Positions 23,713 through 36,975 of a stretch of DNA of 64,000 bases are shown in pieces. The stretch is from Acholoe squamosa (lineage: Eukaryota > Annelida > Polychaeta > Phyllodocida > Polynoidae). The DNA lies in assembly GCA_949317995.1 (NCBI GenBank), contig OX439039.1:16235282-16299281 (forward strand), written 5' to 3'. The notes under the pieces were generated by a model. That model was not told where the DNA came from. It saw only the letters and a list, made by a program, of their open reading frames with translations, and searched no databases. How positions within the stretch are numbered: position 1 is the stretch's first letter; each line of letters begins with the position of its first letter. Position numbers and translations under genes: made by a program.

Positions 23713-25648
23713 GAACATAGCATAAAATGCCTTTGCAATATTATACTGTAATACACCATGTATATGGCATGTCTTATATGCAAGAATTGCCCTTTGGTGC
23801 ATCTTCTAGATGCAGCAAAACTGGGAGTACATTTTCTCTCTGGGAGTAAATTTTCCCCCAAAGTCTCTGCAATATTCCCCCATCCACATTCAGTGGTAAA
23901 GGTGGGTGAAGGAAGCACTGGGATGGCTATTGGTTCTTGAATTTTGAAGATCCATTGATTAGAATAAAATATACAACATTTACATATCCTTTTATCATAT
24001 TAGAAAGGTCTGGGTGTGCCTTAAATGTGGGGTGCACCTTATAGACAGGGTATTGTAACTACATTTTCTTTTGTTTAGAATTCAAGACTGCATGTCTGAA
24101 TCTTTTTATTCAAATCTACCAAAAAAGGCATGATGAATCCAGGAATCAACAATGCAAGCCTCTCAAAGTTTGGTTTCCCCAAATAGCCATACTTAATGTA
24201 TCTTATTTCCGACAGAACATCTATGACAGCAATAAAAATATCATATGGGTGGCACCACTGTGCTGTTTTTCAGCCAGCCCTCTTCTCTGGAGTACCTCTC
24301 TTAATATGTGCTATCTAGCAGATTTCATCAAGCTCCTGTGTTGCAATTGACTACCTGCATAAAGAAAACAAAAGTACATGCCCATGAGTTAAAGTGAATG
24401 TGTGGGTAGTAGTTATTGCAAGTGGAACATGAATCAGGGGCATAGGAAAAGGGGCACCAGCCTCAATTATAAAGGAAGTTTATCTGGGCCCCTCAAAATT
24501 TGCAAAGTATTCAAAATAAATTTAAATTAAACAAAAATTACTTTTCTACACAAATTCAAATGACCAATGCATGAGACCACTGATAAAAATTCCACTTATC
24601 TTAAAACAAGTCATCTAAATAATATTTTTGGGAAAGTTTTAGTTTAAATCAGTTTTATTATGGAATGATAACAAATTAATCTACTACATGAATATCAATT
24701 TGTGAATTGGGTAGAATGACTTCTATATAATAAACCTCATTAGTGTATTACAAATTATTGGATAATAGATTGTTTTTGTGTGTCTTTGATACTAACAGTG
24801 AATGACAGCATTTGCTTTTCATATTGATTTTCATCCATATGTCGTTGCCTCAGTGCAACAAGGTTGTATCTGCATATTTCAAGTTTTGCAGCAGAGGGAA
24901 AAGAGGGGTTGCAATCTGTCTATATTTCAGACAAACACATTCTATGATAGTATAGCTTAATAACAGGGTTAGTAAAAACTGTTTGATAGAGAGGGGGTTT
25001 GTCCCAGAAACATCAATTGGATGATGAAAAAATGTTGACAAACATTAAAAAACGTTTTATGGTAGCCAAATTAAAAAAAAGAAAATCGAAATGTTCCCAA
25101 AATATTTGTATAGATGTGTAGAGGCAAGGAGAAAGGGTGCTCCATGCTAGAAGTCAACTTTAAAATTCAGATCACTAGCTTTACAGTGATATATTGCATG
25201 AGAAGATACTCCTGTTAGTTTTGGAGGAATGGCTTGCTAATTATGGGTAGGTATGACCATTTTGTGAGTGTCAATAAGCCATAAGTCCTATTGGTCATGA
25301 GATACATAATTTATGCTAATTAGCTAAATAAGCATAAATTTTCATTCTTTTGCCCATAACTTTCGATGTAGAAATGGTATTTTCATTCTGTTTACACCAT
25401 AGTGGACCTTATGAAATGTTCCTTCAAATGGGATCATCGATTTTCTTATTTAGAATGAAAATAATGTTTCCATGGCAACAGAAATCAATAAAAATGCCTA
25501 TTTTGACCCAAAAACACTCTTTTTAATGCTAAATATGGACCCTTTCCCCCAAAAATAGAATGTTTTATAAAAAAAAATCATTGGATTGTCCATAAAAAAG
25601 TAGCCTATAGCAGTTTTAGGCATATTTTTCCTATTCTAGCCCATAGTA

Positions 25649-25662
25649 GTGCCCCCTGGTGG
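25649..25662 (-). promoter_or_regulatory. CTCF-like motif, opposite orientation
   Basis: The reverse complement reads CCACCAGGGGGCAC. It points toward the plus-strand site at 23,699, making a convergent pair about 1.95 kb apart. Confidence 0.4.
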
Positions 25663-26216
25663 CTAAAACAGGTACTAAATCCTGCAGGAACCCTCATTTC
25701 TGCTTGCTGGCTCACAGATGTTCTTACATTCCCTGGCATGAAATAGAACCCAAGATCTCTTGATATAGAGTCAAATGTGTTACCACTTGGACTATATGTT
25801 GATACTTCATTCATTACAAAGATATGCTTATAATCTAAGTGCTCAGGAAGTTATGAAAAAATCTGTCAACTTTTGGATATGAATATGGGGAATAATGTGA
25901 CAAATTACTGCATAATCCTATATAATATTAAAGGTTCTGTATCTCAAAAATATGAATGGGTCCCCCACCGGCAGTAAGCTACAAGCCTATCCATTCCTCC
26001 AGCACTAGCTGACCCCTCCTTCTGCCCATAGTCCAAGGGAAATGAATCTGTTTACATGTGTTAAGTATGGACTATAGGTTGCAGTAATTATATGTACAAG
26101 TGACAAGTAATCAGAGATGGACTATAGTTTGGCATCATATAAATTTTGATGGCCATGCATCAAATGCATCAACTCACCAACCTGAACCACTACATCCCAA
26201 CTCACCAACCATAACA

Positions 26217-26912
26217 TCCCTTGAAGGACCACTAATGCATTAATGCATCATGCCCATCGGTCATCATGATGCTACATTCATGCATCATGACGACCATATG
26301 AGTTGATACGCACACTGCAAAAGGGTCGGCATAATGCTCCAATTAAGTGTTGGAGAGCATGCAGACTCTAATCCCACCTTACCAACCACTAAAATATAGA
26401 ACCAGCCTGTACATAGCAGTGTGCGATGCTTACCCCAGTACTGCTGACTGTCCAGGATCACCTTGTGCTAAAATTCTAACCCACATTAACAATTACTAAA
26501 ATAAACATGTATACATATAAACCCAGCCTGTAAAATAGCAGTGTGTGACACCTACCAATTACTATCCAGGATCGCCTTGTGTTAAATACCTAAAACCCAA
26601 AACCACCAATCACTCTGTATGTACCTAAAGCGACCTGGGATGTGTAAAAATAGACACCAGTAAACAGAACAACGGCTGTGTAGGTATTGCCAGTCTGCAA
26701 CATGTGTATTTGTAGCAGTAACTGCTCCAAATATAACAATACTATGTGACTGGGCTCCTAATATGGGAATGACTTGCTTGTTTTCCATTCTAAGACTCCA
26801 ATTAACCAATGCCATGTCACTTTGTACTCCTAATATGCACTTCATACATTGGTGCATCATGATGTCCAATGGAAATGATGCATTAATGCATCAGAGGCCC
26901 TTGAAGGATTAA
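26217..26912. mobile_element. MITE-like element with TGCATTAATGCA subterminal palindromes
   Basis: The left 34 bp (TCCCTTGAAGGACC, then TAATGCATTAATGCATCA) align with the reverse complement of the right end with a handful of mismatches. No transposase frame lies inside. A shorter relative lies at 33,966-34,183. Confidence 0.55.
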
Positions 26913-27869
26913 GAGGTGTTTGCAGCCCTACTGTGGAGGAGGGGGTATGAGAGCTGTCAAAGTCGTGACCATTAGGGTGTGTTACAGTTAGGCCTCTATG
27001 ATGTCACAGGGTGGTTAGCTGCAGGCAGACATTGGCAACACATGGTTAGGTGACTACACCATGAGTAGAAGCTCCTCAATATATTAGAATATATTAGATA
27101 GGATATTGTTAGATGACTATATGGAATGCTCCTATGATTGGCATGTAAATTACATGATTTAACATGTACAACAAGAGATTAAGATCTAATTGCAATGTGT
27201 GTATAGTTTTCAGGTAAGTGCATCCTAGTCATCTTACCCAAAGGTCAACTTAATGCATTGGTTTGTTTGCCCAAAAAGACCCATAAATATTAACAATCAG
27301 TAACTGTAACACATCCTATGAAGGGCCAAGTGGGGGGAGGGCAGGTCCTCTGTGTGTGTCTCAGTGCTATGGTCACATGACCAGTTCTGAAGGCCAGGTG
27401 TACGAGTCAAGCTGACCTGTTCACAGTTTGTTAGATGTGCTTGATACTACGGATAGCATTATTACATAGCTGTAATGGTTAGAGGCTATGGGCCACAAAA
27501 AACAAAAAAAAATCTAGGACTTTGCCAAGCATGTTGTAGAAATTCATTGTTTCTCCATACTATCAACCATTCAGTGATCATGGTCACTGAAAAGCAATTA
27601 TTCTTTGCTGGGTTTTCACTGGTGGGTGTTAGAAATGTTCATTTCCTGCTTGGGATATCAGAAAAAATCATTGGCAAATATGTGCATACATGTCAAATAA
27701 CAATTTTAGAGAACCTTTGAAAATTTTGAAAAAATTATATGGAGTAGAACGTGTTGTCCTCTTGAACCACTTAGTAGGATGTTGCCTCCAGGTCTTCATT
27801 GGTCCAACCTCATGCACCTATAAAGACAAATGGTATATCCATTACTCACTAGGTTATGCCAAACCAAAC
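26913..27869. other. No gene seen
   Basis: Non-coding DNA up to the minisatellite. Confidence 0.5.
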
Positions 27870-28978
27870 AGAAGGAGGTAGGTGTGGACATAGAGGGAGC
27901 TGGGTGTGGACATAGAGGGAGGTGAGAGTGGACACAGGGGGAGGTGGGTGTAGACACTGAGGGAGGTGGTTGTGGACATGATGGGGATGTGTAGGAAGAT
28001 AGAGGGAGGTGGGTGTGGACAAGGAGGGAGGTGGGTGTTGATAGAGAGGAATTTGGATGTGGACATAGAGGGATTTGGGTAGACCCAAAGGGAGGGTGGG
28101 TGTGGACATAGAGGGAGGTGGGTGTGGACCCAGAGGGAGGTGGGTGTAAACACAGAGGGAGGTGGGTGTGAACAAAGAGGGAATTGAGTGTTGACATAGA
28201 GGGAGGTGGGTGTGGATAATGAGGGAGGTGGCCGTGGACATAGGGGAGGTGGGTGTGAACACAGAGTGAGGTGGGTGCTGACATAGAGGAAGGTGGATGT
28301 GGACACAGAGGGAGGTGGGTGTGGACCCAGAGGGAGGTGGGTGTAAACACAGAGGGAGGTGGGTGTGAACAAAGAGGGAATTGAGTGTTGACATAGAGGG
28401 AGGTGGGTGTGGCTAATGAGGGAGGTGGCCGTGGACATAGGGGAGGTGGGTGTGGACACAGAGGGAAATGGATGTGGACATAGAGGGAGGGGAGAGTGGA
28501 AAAAGAGGGCAGTGGGTGTGGACAGAGAGGGAGGTGTATGTGAACATAGAGGGAGATGAGAGTGGACACAAAGGGATGTGAGTGTGGACACAAAGGGAGG
28601 TGGGTGTGGAAATGGAGGGAGGTGGGTGTGGACATAGAGGTGAGTGGGTGTGGACAAAAAGGTAAGTGAGTGTGGACAAAGAGGTAAGTGGGTGTGGACA
28701 TAGAAGGAGGTGGGTGTAGACATAGAGGGAGGTGGGTGTGAACATAGAGGGAGGTGGGTGTGAACATAGAGGGACATGAGAGTGGACACAGAGGGAGGTT
28801 GGTGTGGACACAGAGAGCTTTGGGTGTGGACATAGTGGGGAAGGGTAGGAAGATAGAGGGAGGGCAGGTGTGGACACAGAGGGAGATGGGTGTGGATACA
28901 GAGGGAGGTGGGTGTAGACACAGAGGAAAATGGGTGTGGACATAGAGGGAGTTGGGTGTGGACACAGAAGGAGGTGGG
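27870..28978. repeat. 22-bp minisatellite, about 50 copies (array A, left part)
   Basis: The unit core is GGGAGGTGGGTGTGGAC followed by ATAGA, period 22 bp (for example GGGA at 28,749 and 28,771). Copies vary and some are truncated. The G-rich unit lacks stops on its complement, so long open frames of up to 419 codons run through it on the minus strand in all frames; these are repeat artefacts. The same array, in the same orientation, resumes at 32,106. Confidence 0.9.
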
Positions 28979-31900
28979 TACAGTGGGCCACAAGGGTCAA
29001 ATTGAAGTTGGAGCAAAGAGTTGACTTTCACAAAAAAGTCCAAAAGCAAAATCAATGTTCAAAGTCAATTTCATTTCATTGCTGTCAAGGTGTCAACTCA
29101 TGAATGCAAACCCACTTGTGACAGGTATCTTTTGGCTTTGCATGGTACACTCTATGTCTTTCTATATGTCTATACCAGCAACTACTGGGTAGCTATTGGT
29201 TCCCTCACACAATAACTGATGGTTCCATACCAAGTAGCTGCTGGTTCCAGCATCCCATAACTGGTGGTTCCCACCCACTGTAACTGGTGTTTCCACACCA
29301 ATCAGCTACTGATACTGGATCCCATACCAAGTAGCTGCTGATTCCCACACCAAGCACTTGGTAGTCCCATACATATTAGTTGCTGTTTCCTGTACCCAGT
29401 ACATGCTGGTTCCCACATACAGTAGCTACTGCTTCCCACATCAGGTAGCTGCTGGTTCCCATATAAACTGGTTCCTAACCCAAGTAGTTGCTGGATCCCA
29501 CACCCTTGCTGGTTCTTGTACCCAATACCTCCTGGCTTTCACATAGAGTAACTGGTAGTGGTTCCCACATCCATTAGGTGCTGGTTCCTGCACTCACTAC
29601 CTGCTGGTTCCCAAATAGAGTGCCTGCTGGTTCCCACATCAGGTAACTGCTAGTTCTGAAAACAGTAGCTGTTGGTTCCCATACAGTAGCTACTTGTTCC
29701 CATATCCAGTAGCTGCTGGTTCCGATATAGAGTAGCTACCAGTTCCCATTCCTAGTAGCAAAAGAGTGATCTGGATAAATTCTGGATGAAAAAGGTCATA
29801 TAAGTCAAAAATGGGCAAATTGGGAAAGTTGCGTGAAACTAGGTCATAAGCAGTCAAGATAGTTAAAATTTGTCGAAATAGGTCAAATTGGTTCCAAGTA
29901 GGTAAAATTGAATGAAATTAGGTCAGACTAGGATAAATTATGTCAAATTGGTTGAAAATGGGTCAATCAGGTCAAATTCTATCAAATTACGTCAACGGTG
30001 GTAAGAATAGATCACATTGGTCAAAATTAGGTCCAGTAGGTCAAAGTAGGCTAAGGTAGGTCAAATATGGCGAAAATAAGTCAATTTGGTTAAAGGTGAG
30101 TCAAGGAGGTTAAATCAGGTCAAATATGGTAAAAGTATGTCAAATTGGTCAAAGGTAGGTCAGTAACTCAAATCAGGCTAAGATAGGTCAAATTAGGTCA
30201 AATAATGGTGAAAATAGGTAAAATTGTTCAAAAGAAGGTCAATTAGGTAAGGATAGTTCAAATTAAGTCAAATATCTTAAAATAGGTCAAATCAGTCAAA
30301 AGTAGCATGATTAGGTCAAAGTAGGTTAGAATGGGTCATATTAGGTCAAATATAGTCAAAGTAGGTCAGATTGGTCAAAAATAGTCATAGTCGACCTTAT
30401 TTTGACAAATTTCGACATAATTTGACCTAAATGACCTACTTTTACCTATTTCCAGCATATCTGACCTTACTTCACCTATCGTACCCTACATTTTGACAAA
30501 ATTTACCTACTTTTGACCAATTTGATCTATTTCAACCATATTTGATCTATCCTGACCTTATTGGACCTAATTGACCTACTTTTGATCAATATGACCTGTT
30601 TTCACTATATATGACCTTAATTGACCCATCCTGACCTAATTGACCTACTTTTGACCAATTCGACCTATTTTCACCATGTTTGACCTAATTTGATTTACTT
30701 TGACCTTATCAACCTATTTCTGACCAATTTGACTGGTTTGCACCATATTTGACCTAATTTGTCCTATCCTACCCTTATCGACCTACTTTTTTTATCAATT
30801 AGACCTAATTTCACCCTATTTGACTTAATTTGAACTATCCTGACATTATTTATCTTTTTTTGACCAATTTGACCTAATTTCACCATATTTACTCTAATTT
30901 GTCCTATCCTACCCTATTTGACCTGTTTTTTTACCAATTTGACATATTTTTCCAGCATATTTGACCTAATTTGACCTATCCTACCCTTATCAACCTACTT
31001 TTTATCAATTAGACCTAATTTCACCCTATTTGACTTAATTTCACCTATCCTGACCTTATTGACCTACTTTTGACCAATTTGACATATTTTCACCATATTT
31101 ACTCTAATTTGTCCTATCCTACCCTAATTGACCTGCTTTTGACCAATTTGGCCTATTTTCACCATATTTGACATAATTTGACCTATGCTACCCGAATAGA
31201 CATACTTTTGACCAATTTGACCTATTTTCACCATATTTACTCTAATTTGTCCTATCCTACCCTAATTGACCCGCTTTTGACCAATTTGGCCTATTTTCAC
31301 CATATTTGACATAATTTGACCTATGCTACCCGAATAGACATACTTTTGACCAATATGACCTATTTTCAACATATTTGACCTAATTTGACCTGTCCTGACC
31401 CAATTGACTTATTTTGACAGCTACTCTTTTAAGAACTCGCAATTACCTGATGTAGGAACCAGCAGGCACTCTATTTGGGAACCAGCAGGAAGTGGGTGCA
31501 GGAACCAGCACCTAATGGATGTGGGAACCACAACCAGCTACTCTATGTGGAAGCCAGCAGGTACTGGGTGCAAGAACCAGCAAGGGTGTGGGATCCAGCA
31601 GCTACTTGGGTTAGGAACCATTTTATATGGGAACCAGCAGCTACTGGATGTGGGAACCAGCATGTACTGGGTACAGGAAACAGCAACTAATATGCATGGG
31701 AACCACCAAGTGCTGGGTGTGGGAACCAGCAGCTACTTGGTATGGGATCCAGTGCCAGTAGCGGATAGGTGTGGAACCGCAGTTACAGTGGGTGGGAACC
31801 ACCAGTTACAGGATGCTGGAACCACCAACTACTTGGTGTGGAGCCATCAGTTATTGTGTGAGGGAACCAATAGCTACCCAGTAGTTGCTGGTATAAACTT

Positions 31901-32105
31901 TGTTCATATGGAAAGACATAGAGTGCACCATGCAATGCTAAAAGATACCTGTCACAAGTTGGTTTTCATGAGTTGACACCTTGACAGTTTGACAGCAATG
32001 AAATGAAATTGACTTTGAACAATAATATTGGTTTTGGACTCTAACTTTTTTTGTGAAAGTCAACTTTTTACTTCAACTTCAATTTGACCCTTGTGGGCCA
32101 CTGTA
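28979..32105. mobile_element. 3.1-kb palindromic foldback element built of tandem arrays
   Basis: The outer ends are perfect inverted repeats (TACAGTGGGCCACAAGGG at left, its complement ending at 32,105). Order: unique arm B (28,979-29,205), array C of a 22-23 bp CAGCTGCTGGTTCC-type unit (29,205-29,760), array D of GGTCAAA units (29,790-30,380), the same D array inverted (30,385-31,420), C inverted (31,432-31,885) and B inverted (31,886-32,105). Flanks GGAGGTGGG and GGAGGTGTG could be an 8-9 bp target duplication, but they also match neighbouring minisatellite units. It resembles Drosophila FB and sea urchin TU elements in plan only. No protein is encoded. Confidence 0.75.
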
Positions 32106-32345
32106 GGAGGTGTGTGTGGACACAGAGGTAGATGGGTGTGGACATAGGGAGGTAAGAGTGGACACAGAGAGAGGGGGGTGTGGACATAGAGGGAGGTGGG
32201 TGTGGACACAGAGGGAGGTGGGTGTGTATATAGAGGGAGGTGTGTGTGCACTTAGAGGGGATGTGGACATAGAGAGGATGTGGATGTGTGAGGGGGTGCA
32301 TGTGGACATGAGGCATGTGAGTGTATGTGGATAAAAGGGAATGTA
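32106..32345. repeat. 22-bp minisatellite, right remainder of array A
   Basis: Same unit and same orientation as 27,870-28,978, about ten copies decaying to the right. Its direct orientation on both sides of an inverted element suggests a single array split by insertion. Confidence 0.8.
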
Positions 32346-33965
32346 TGTACATAGATGGATGTGGACACATATACAGACATGTAAATATACTGGGACAGAA
32401 GGGGAATCTGACCATGAGTGTTGCAATCTACAACAACCCTGCATACAAGTAAAGTCACCTTCTGCTAGGTGCTTGTGTGAGTTACCCAAATTAGGCTGGC
32501 TGGGAATGGGTACACTGTATAAGAGGTAAGGTAATCAGTACACAAGGTGGGCCCACTATGACCTGGATTGGGAAAGGGTCTAACTGCCTCTCACACTTAG
32601 TTGTATAGTAGTAGTATGCAGCTGCAATAAGGAGGGCTATTTCTGAACACAGCCAGTGGCCACACAATTACATGTATAGGTTTGCAATCATGCCTTCAGA
32701 TGTACAATATCACATATTATTGCAAATAAAGATCCAGTCAAGTACTTAGGATTTCTTTTATAGATCATTGCAAATGCTGGTAAAGTGCTTGAATTAGCAT
32801 TCATGAATATTGCACACAACAAGGTACAATGGCATTGGTAATATTGAGATACTAGTGCCATTTTCTATTTAGGATTGTAAGTGCCCTTATGAATAGAGCA
32901 GCAAGAAAATGGTGACCTTTGCATGTCATAATGAATAGAAAATGGTGAAAAATGGCAAATTTATGCTTACCCACTGTTACCCTCAGTTTTTGGAGACAGG
33001 TCTTGTGTGTAGGTGAGCCAGGTGGAAATGACAGCTGAGGTGGGGCAGTGTAGCCCAAACTGGTTGGTCCTGTTGGTGTTTGGGAGTGCTCAGTAGGTAT
33101 CAGCAGGGGGTGAGGGGGCACAGGGGTGGTTCTATTTCCATCTGATATGTCATATTAATTTTTCAAATCATACTCAAATATGTTCCCGACGGACACATGT
33201 CATAACATGGTATTTATGTGTTAATAGTCCATTAAATATCACATAGGTATAGTCCATTAAATATCACATAGTTCATAGTGACTCTATACATGAGGTGTGA
33301 TGGACCTAGGCATAAACCTGTTACAGTGTATTTTCAATGGATGGAACTATGGCATGCATCCCATATGAAGGAAGTCTGGTGTAAATTTGAGATTTCCTCA
33401 AATATTTTCCCCAAAAAATGACACAAAAGAGAGTCAGAAAAGTTTTCCATGTGAGTATCTTGATGCTCATTTTAGAGAAGATTAATTCTTGACACTCAGC
33501 AATGATTGCTGGTCTCATATAAGTACCAGTGGTTAGTGGGGGTGGGGAGGTGTTAAAATAACTCTTCAGCACTAAAATTTCATAAGTACCTGTCTTGGAT
33601 ATGGACCAGGGGTAAAGACCAAACCAAATGTCTGGGTATTTATTTAGTACAGTGAATAAGGCACAGTGAGATTTTAGGCGCTTTTACACAGTTAAGTAGA
33701 CAGCACAGACAGTGTTAAATGATGCCAGTATATTTTTCATGGGAGGCTGAGTTTAGATATGCTTTTACATTCACCCATTTATGCCCCAGAAATCCCCCTC
33801 CCCATCTGACTAAAATGACCTGTTCTGTAAGTGTGTACCACAGGTGGTTTGCCTGCACCCTACAACCTTGACAGTCTAAATTTAGCTGACTCTTTACTTA
33901 GTGCCCGTAAACAACTTAGCATGCCCTATAATCATTGAGTGCCTATTTGCCAGGCCTCTAAATGC
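32346..33965. other. No gene seen
   Basis: Non-coding; includes two adjacent copies of AGTCCATTAAATATCACATA near 33,225-33,270. Confidence 0.5.
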
Positions 33966-34183
33966 TAACTCTTTAAGGTCTGCTGATGCAGTAGTGTAAC
34001 GTGCCCATTGGCTGGCATGTTTTACCAATGAAGACTTGGGGAGTCTGCTTGCCAGCACTTTATTGGGGCATCATGCTGATCTTCCCAAAGCGTAAGCATG
34101 ATGCTTGAATGTAGCCCTGGCTGCATTAATGCATCATGACAACCAAAATGCATTAATGCATTAGGGTTAGCCCTTAAAGGGTT
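33966..34183. mobile_element. Short MITE related to 26,217-26,912
   Basis: CTCTTTAAGG at the left and CCTTAAAGGGTT at the right form a weak inverted terminus. Inside are two ATGCATTAATGCAT palindromes and a GCATCATGA word shared with the longer relative. Confidence 0.4.
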
Positions 34184-34481
34184 TAACTCTGTTCAAGACA
34201 TGTCTAGCAAACATGCACATTTAGTGAGATATCAATAAGGGTCATAATTATTAGAATGGGAGAGTGAGTGAGTAATAAATGTTTAACGCCATTTCGACAA
34301 CTGAGGTCATATTCATGGCAAGAACTACATTACACATCTTCACAGATGAATGTGTCAGTGCCCATGCATATGTGCACCACACACATATTAGAATGGGACA
34401 CATAATATTATGATTCAATCAACTTTATATATCAATTTTGTCAGTAGCTTAAGTCAATCAATTTTCCTTTTTTGGGGGGGG

Positions 34482-34607
34482 GCAAGGCTCTCCCTCTTTT
34501 TTTTCTGCCTCGCTCTCTTTCTATTTTGCTCTCTTTCTCTCTCTTCCCTCCCTCTATTGCCTTCCTCTCTTTCTCCCATTTCCCTCTCCCTTTCTCTCTC
34601 TCTCCTT

Positions 34608-34650
<43 letters not shown>

Positions 34651-34735
34651 TTATATCTATCTCTCTTGCTCTCTCTGTGCCTCTCTTGCCCTCTCATTTC
34701 TTTCCATTTCACTCCCTCTCTCTGTTCTTTGGACC
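34482..34735. repeat. Imperfect (CT)n microsatellite
   Basis: About 250 bp of pyrimidine-only DNA dominated by CTCTCT/CTTTCT with CCCTC interruptions. Ser/Leu-rich open frames across it are artefacts. Confidence 0.9.
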
Positions 34736-34849
34736 AAACCAGGATTCCATGCTCACACAGAGGCCCCTGGTGGACTCTGGCATCTTCACCTTATGCTGAA
34801 GAATCAGACTTATGTGTATAAATCTCACTAGAGGGCCCTGTTAAAAACT

Positions 34850-34975
34850 GGGGAATATCAGGGTAATTCACGGGATTGTAGGTACTATTCCCAGGATCTT
34901 CCCGAGAATATGTGCTCACAGATTCACCAGTCGTTCACGGGATTTTCCCGTGTCTTGTTTCGAGGGCTGTCAGTA
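34850..34975 (-). repeat. Inverted relative of the CACGGG element at 22,382
   Basis: The reverse complement begins CCCTCGAAACAAGACACGGG and shares the CCCTC-GAAACAA edge and TTCACGGGAT words with the block at 22,382. Confidence 0.4.
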
Positions 34976-36907
34976 GATCTGTATAGTACGAGAGTGATGG
35001 GAACTGAAAAGGCTTACAGTGAAGTTTTTAAATTGCATCTTGTTTGTGTGGGCAGTCAGTGGAAATGACTGACAGGTCCACTGAATGCTGAGAACTGACC
35101 TATTTGGGATTGACTTACACTTTTGATTTCTAGGTATTCGCAGCCATTGGCCTGCCTATACTCCTTTTCTTTACATATAGATAGGAATATAAATTTGTAA
35201 CTAAAAAACCTTGAGATAATTACCTCAGTACTTGAGTTCCCTCAAATTTGGCTGACTGAGGCTTTACTTCATTTAGATCAATATTCGTGAAGTTTTGTCT
35301 ACCATTTTAGAAAATGTAATTCACCTGTATTTCTAGCAATTCCAGGGACTGATAAAAAACTAGAGATCAGTCTAAAGGCGTAAAGATATTGGAAACGAAG
35401 AATACCAGAAGAAGGTAACTCACATTCAACCGATAGTTCAAGCCCTCAAGCTAAGCTTGGACTAACCAAATAGCCATACTGCTGTTGATGACAGAAAACA
35501 AAATTAGAATTTTGTTGTTTATTTTGTCTAGTTGGATTATAGATTGGAGTATTATCATCTGGTTCTCCTTTTCCCTCACTTCTATGTGTTTCGTAATGGG
35601 CAGCAGCTGTTGCTAGCTGACATGTTAACCTCATTTGTCCATATATGGTAGCCTACTGTTCTCCTTTTCTCACAGATGAGGTGTGGCCTGCCGATTAGGA
35701 AAATGGTTGTTGTCAGTTAACTGGCATTCTCAGTCCCACAGTACGCTAGCAGTAGAGGGGTCCTTAGGGGTAACCAACTAGTTGCGGAGCTACCACTTTT
35801 CACTGGCCTATTTAAACATCTAACATTTGATACATTATCAGAGTAATATAAGGATTTGACAAAACCCATGGGGCTATCAAAATACTCCCTGGCAACCCTA
35901 TCTCCCTTGCCTATAGGAAACACACTATAATCTCATCCGCAGGATTCATCATGTCACAGCAGGTGCTCTCCTTGCCATGGAATAAACACCAACCTCCAAA
36001 CCCAATATTTCTGACAAGCAATGCTGATGTACTAAAGATTTAATGTTAATTATACTGAAACGTATTTTATTTGGAATATAGTTCGTGAAAATGATTAGAT
36101 TATAATTTTTGAGGGTTGATTCTCAATTGAGTAAGCCCTCTAATGAATCATATAAAGAATGACTTTAGGACCACTTCTCTCTGATGGAAGCCCTTTACTT
36201 GGCTCACTTGTATGCACTTCCTTACATTTGTGAGCATGAAATGAGTGGCCAGATATCTATATCCCTTGTACATCAATTATAATTGTACCATGTACTGGGA
36301 AAGGGGGCCTTATATTATAGAGTCTACTCACCAACAGCACAAAGTTAATAAAACAGCACAATGGCACATGTATTCAAACAGCATGATGCATACAAACTAC
36401 AATAAATGCAAAAAAAAAGAATTAAGCTGAGATTAACTACGACATATCTTCTATACCTTGGATTGCTGCTCTGAGATATTAAATGAAATATAGGAAGTGA
36501 TTAAATATTGATCAGCTTCATGACAGGTAAGGGTTCTGTGCCTAAAAGAAACGTTGTCTCTATGGATCTTTCCAGTGAATGACATCTGCTACAGGAGAAT
36601 GCGTCTCACATTTAGTGTAAGGCCCTCGAACACTAAAGCCCCATGAGATCAAGACCAACTGTGCACACAGACCAACCTGAGACAAGGAAGCCGTTGGGAG
36701 GACTACATTGTCCTTTTATAAATACAAGAAGACTGCTATGCACCAGGGACCTAGCTGTGACTTAAAAGACTTTCCTTCCATACTGCAAGTATGAACCACA
36801 TACCCCAATTGAGGCCTGAACGCCCTCTAAAAGTAATGTTCGGTCCATACACCACTATAGATTTGTAGAATATTCAGTAAATCTGCATGTCTTATTAAGC
36901 TAATAGA
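34976..36907. other. No gene seen
   Basis: Non-coding; only frames under 70 codons without family motifs. Confidence 0.5.
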
Positions 36908-36975
36908 TCATGGATATGGGGGCCCTAGGGCTGTATATACAGCATATACAGCCCGTGGGGCCCCCATATCCATGA
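36908..36975. repeat. 68-bp near-perfect palindrome
   Basis: TCATGGATATGGGGGCCC reads inward from both sides, meeting at a TATACAGCATATA centre, with only a few mismatched positions. It abuts the composite repeat that starts at about 36,976. Confidence 0.85.

Larger units (their letters stand above)
22561..26216. other. Non-coding; two CTCF-like sites only
   Basis: No gene recognised; frames are all under 90 codons. Matches to the bilaterian CTCF core motif at 23,699 and 25,649 are listed separately. Confidence 0.5.

Noticed and set aside
27796-29055. Minus-strand frame of 419 codons (PPPSVSTPTSLCVHTHLPLC-type repeats) and other long frames here
   Set aside because: The 22-bp unit has no stop in any minus frame, so open frames arise automatically in all three; no start context, no composition of a real protein, and the array is split by a mobile element.
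34410-34831. Ser/Leu-rich open frames of 119-129 codons
   Set aside because: They are translations of the (CT)n microsatellite.
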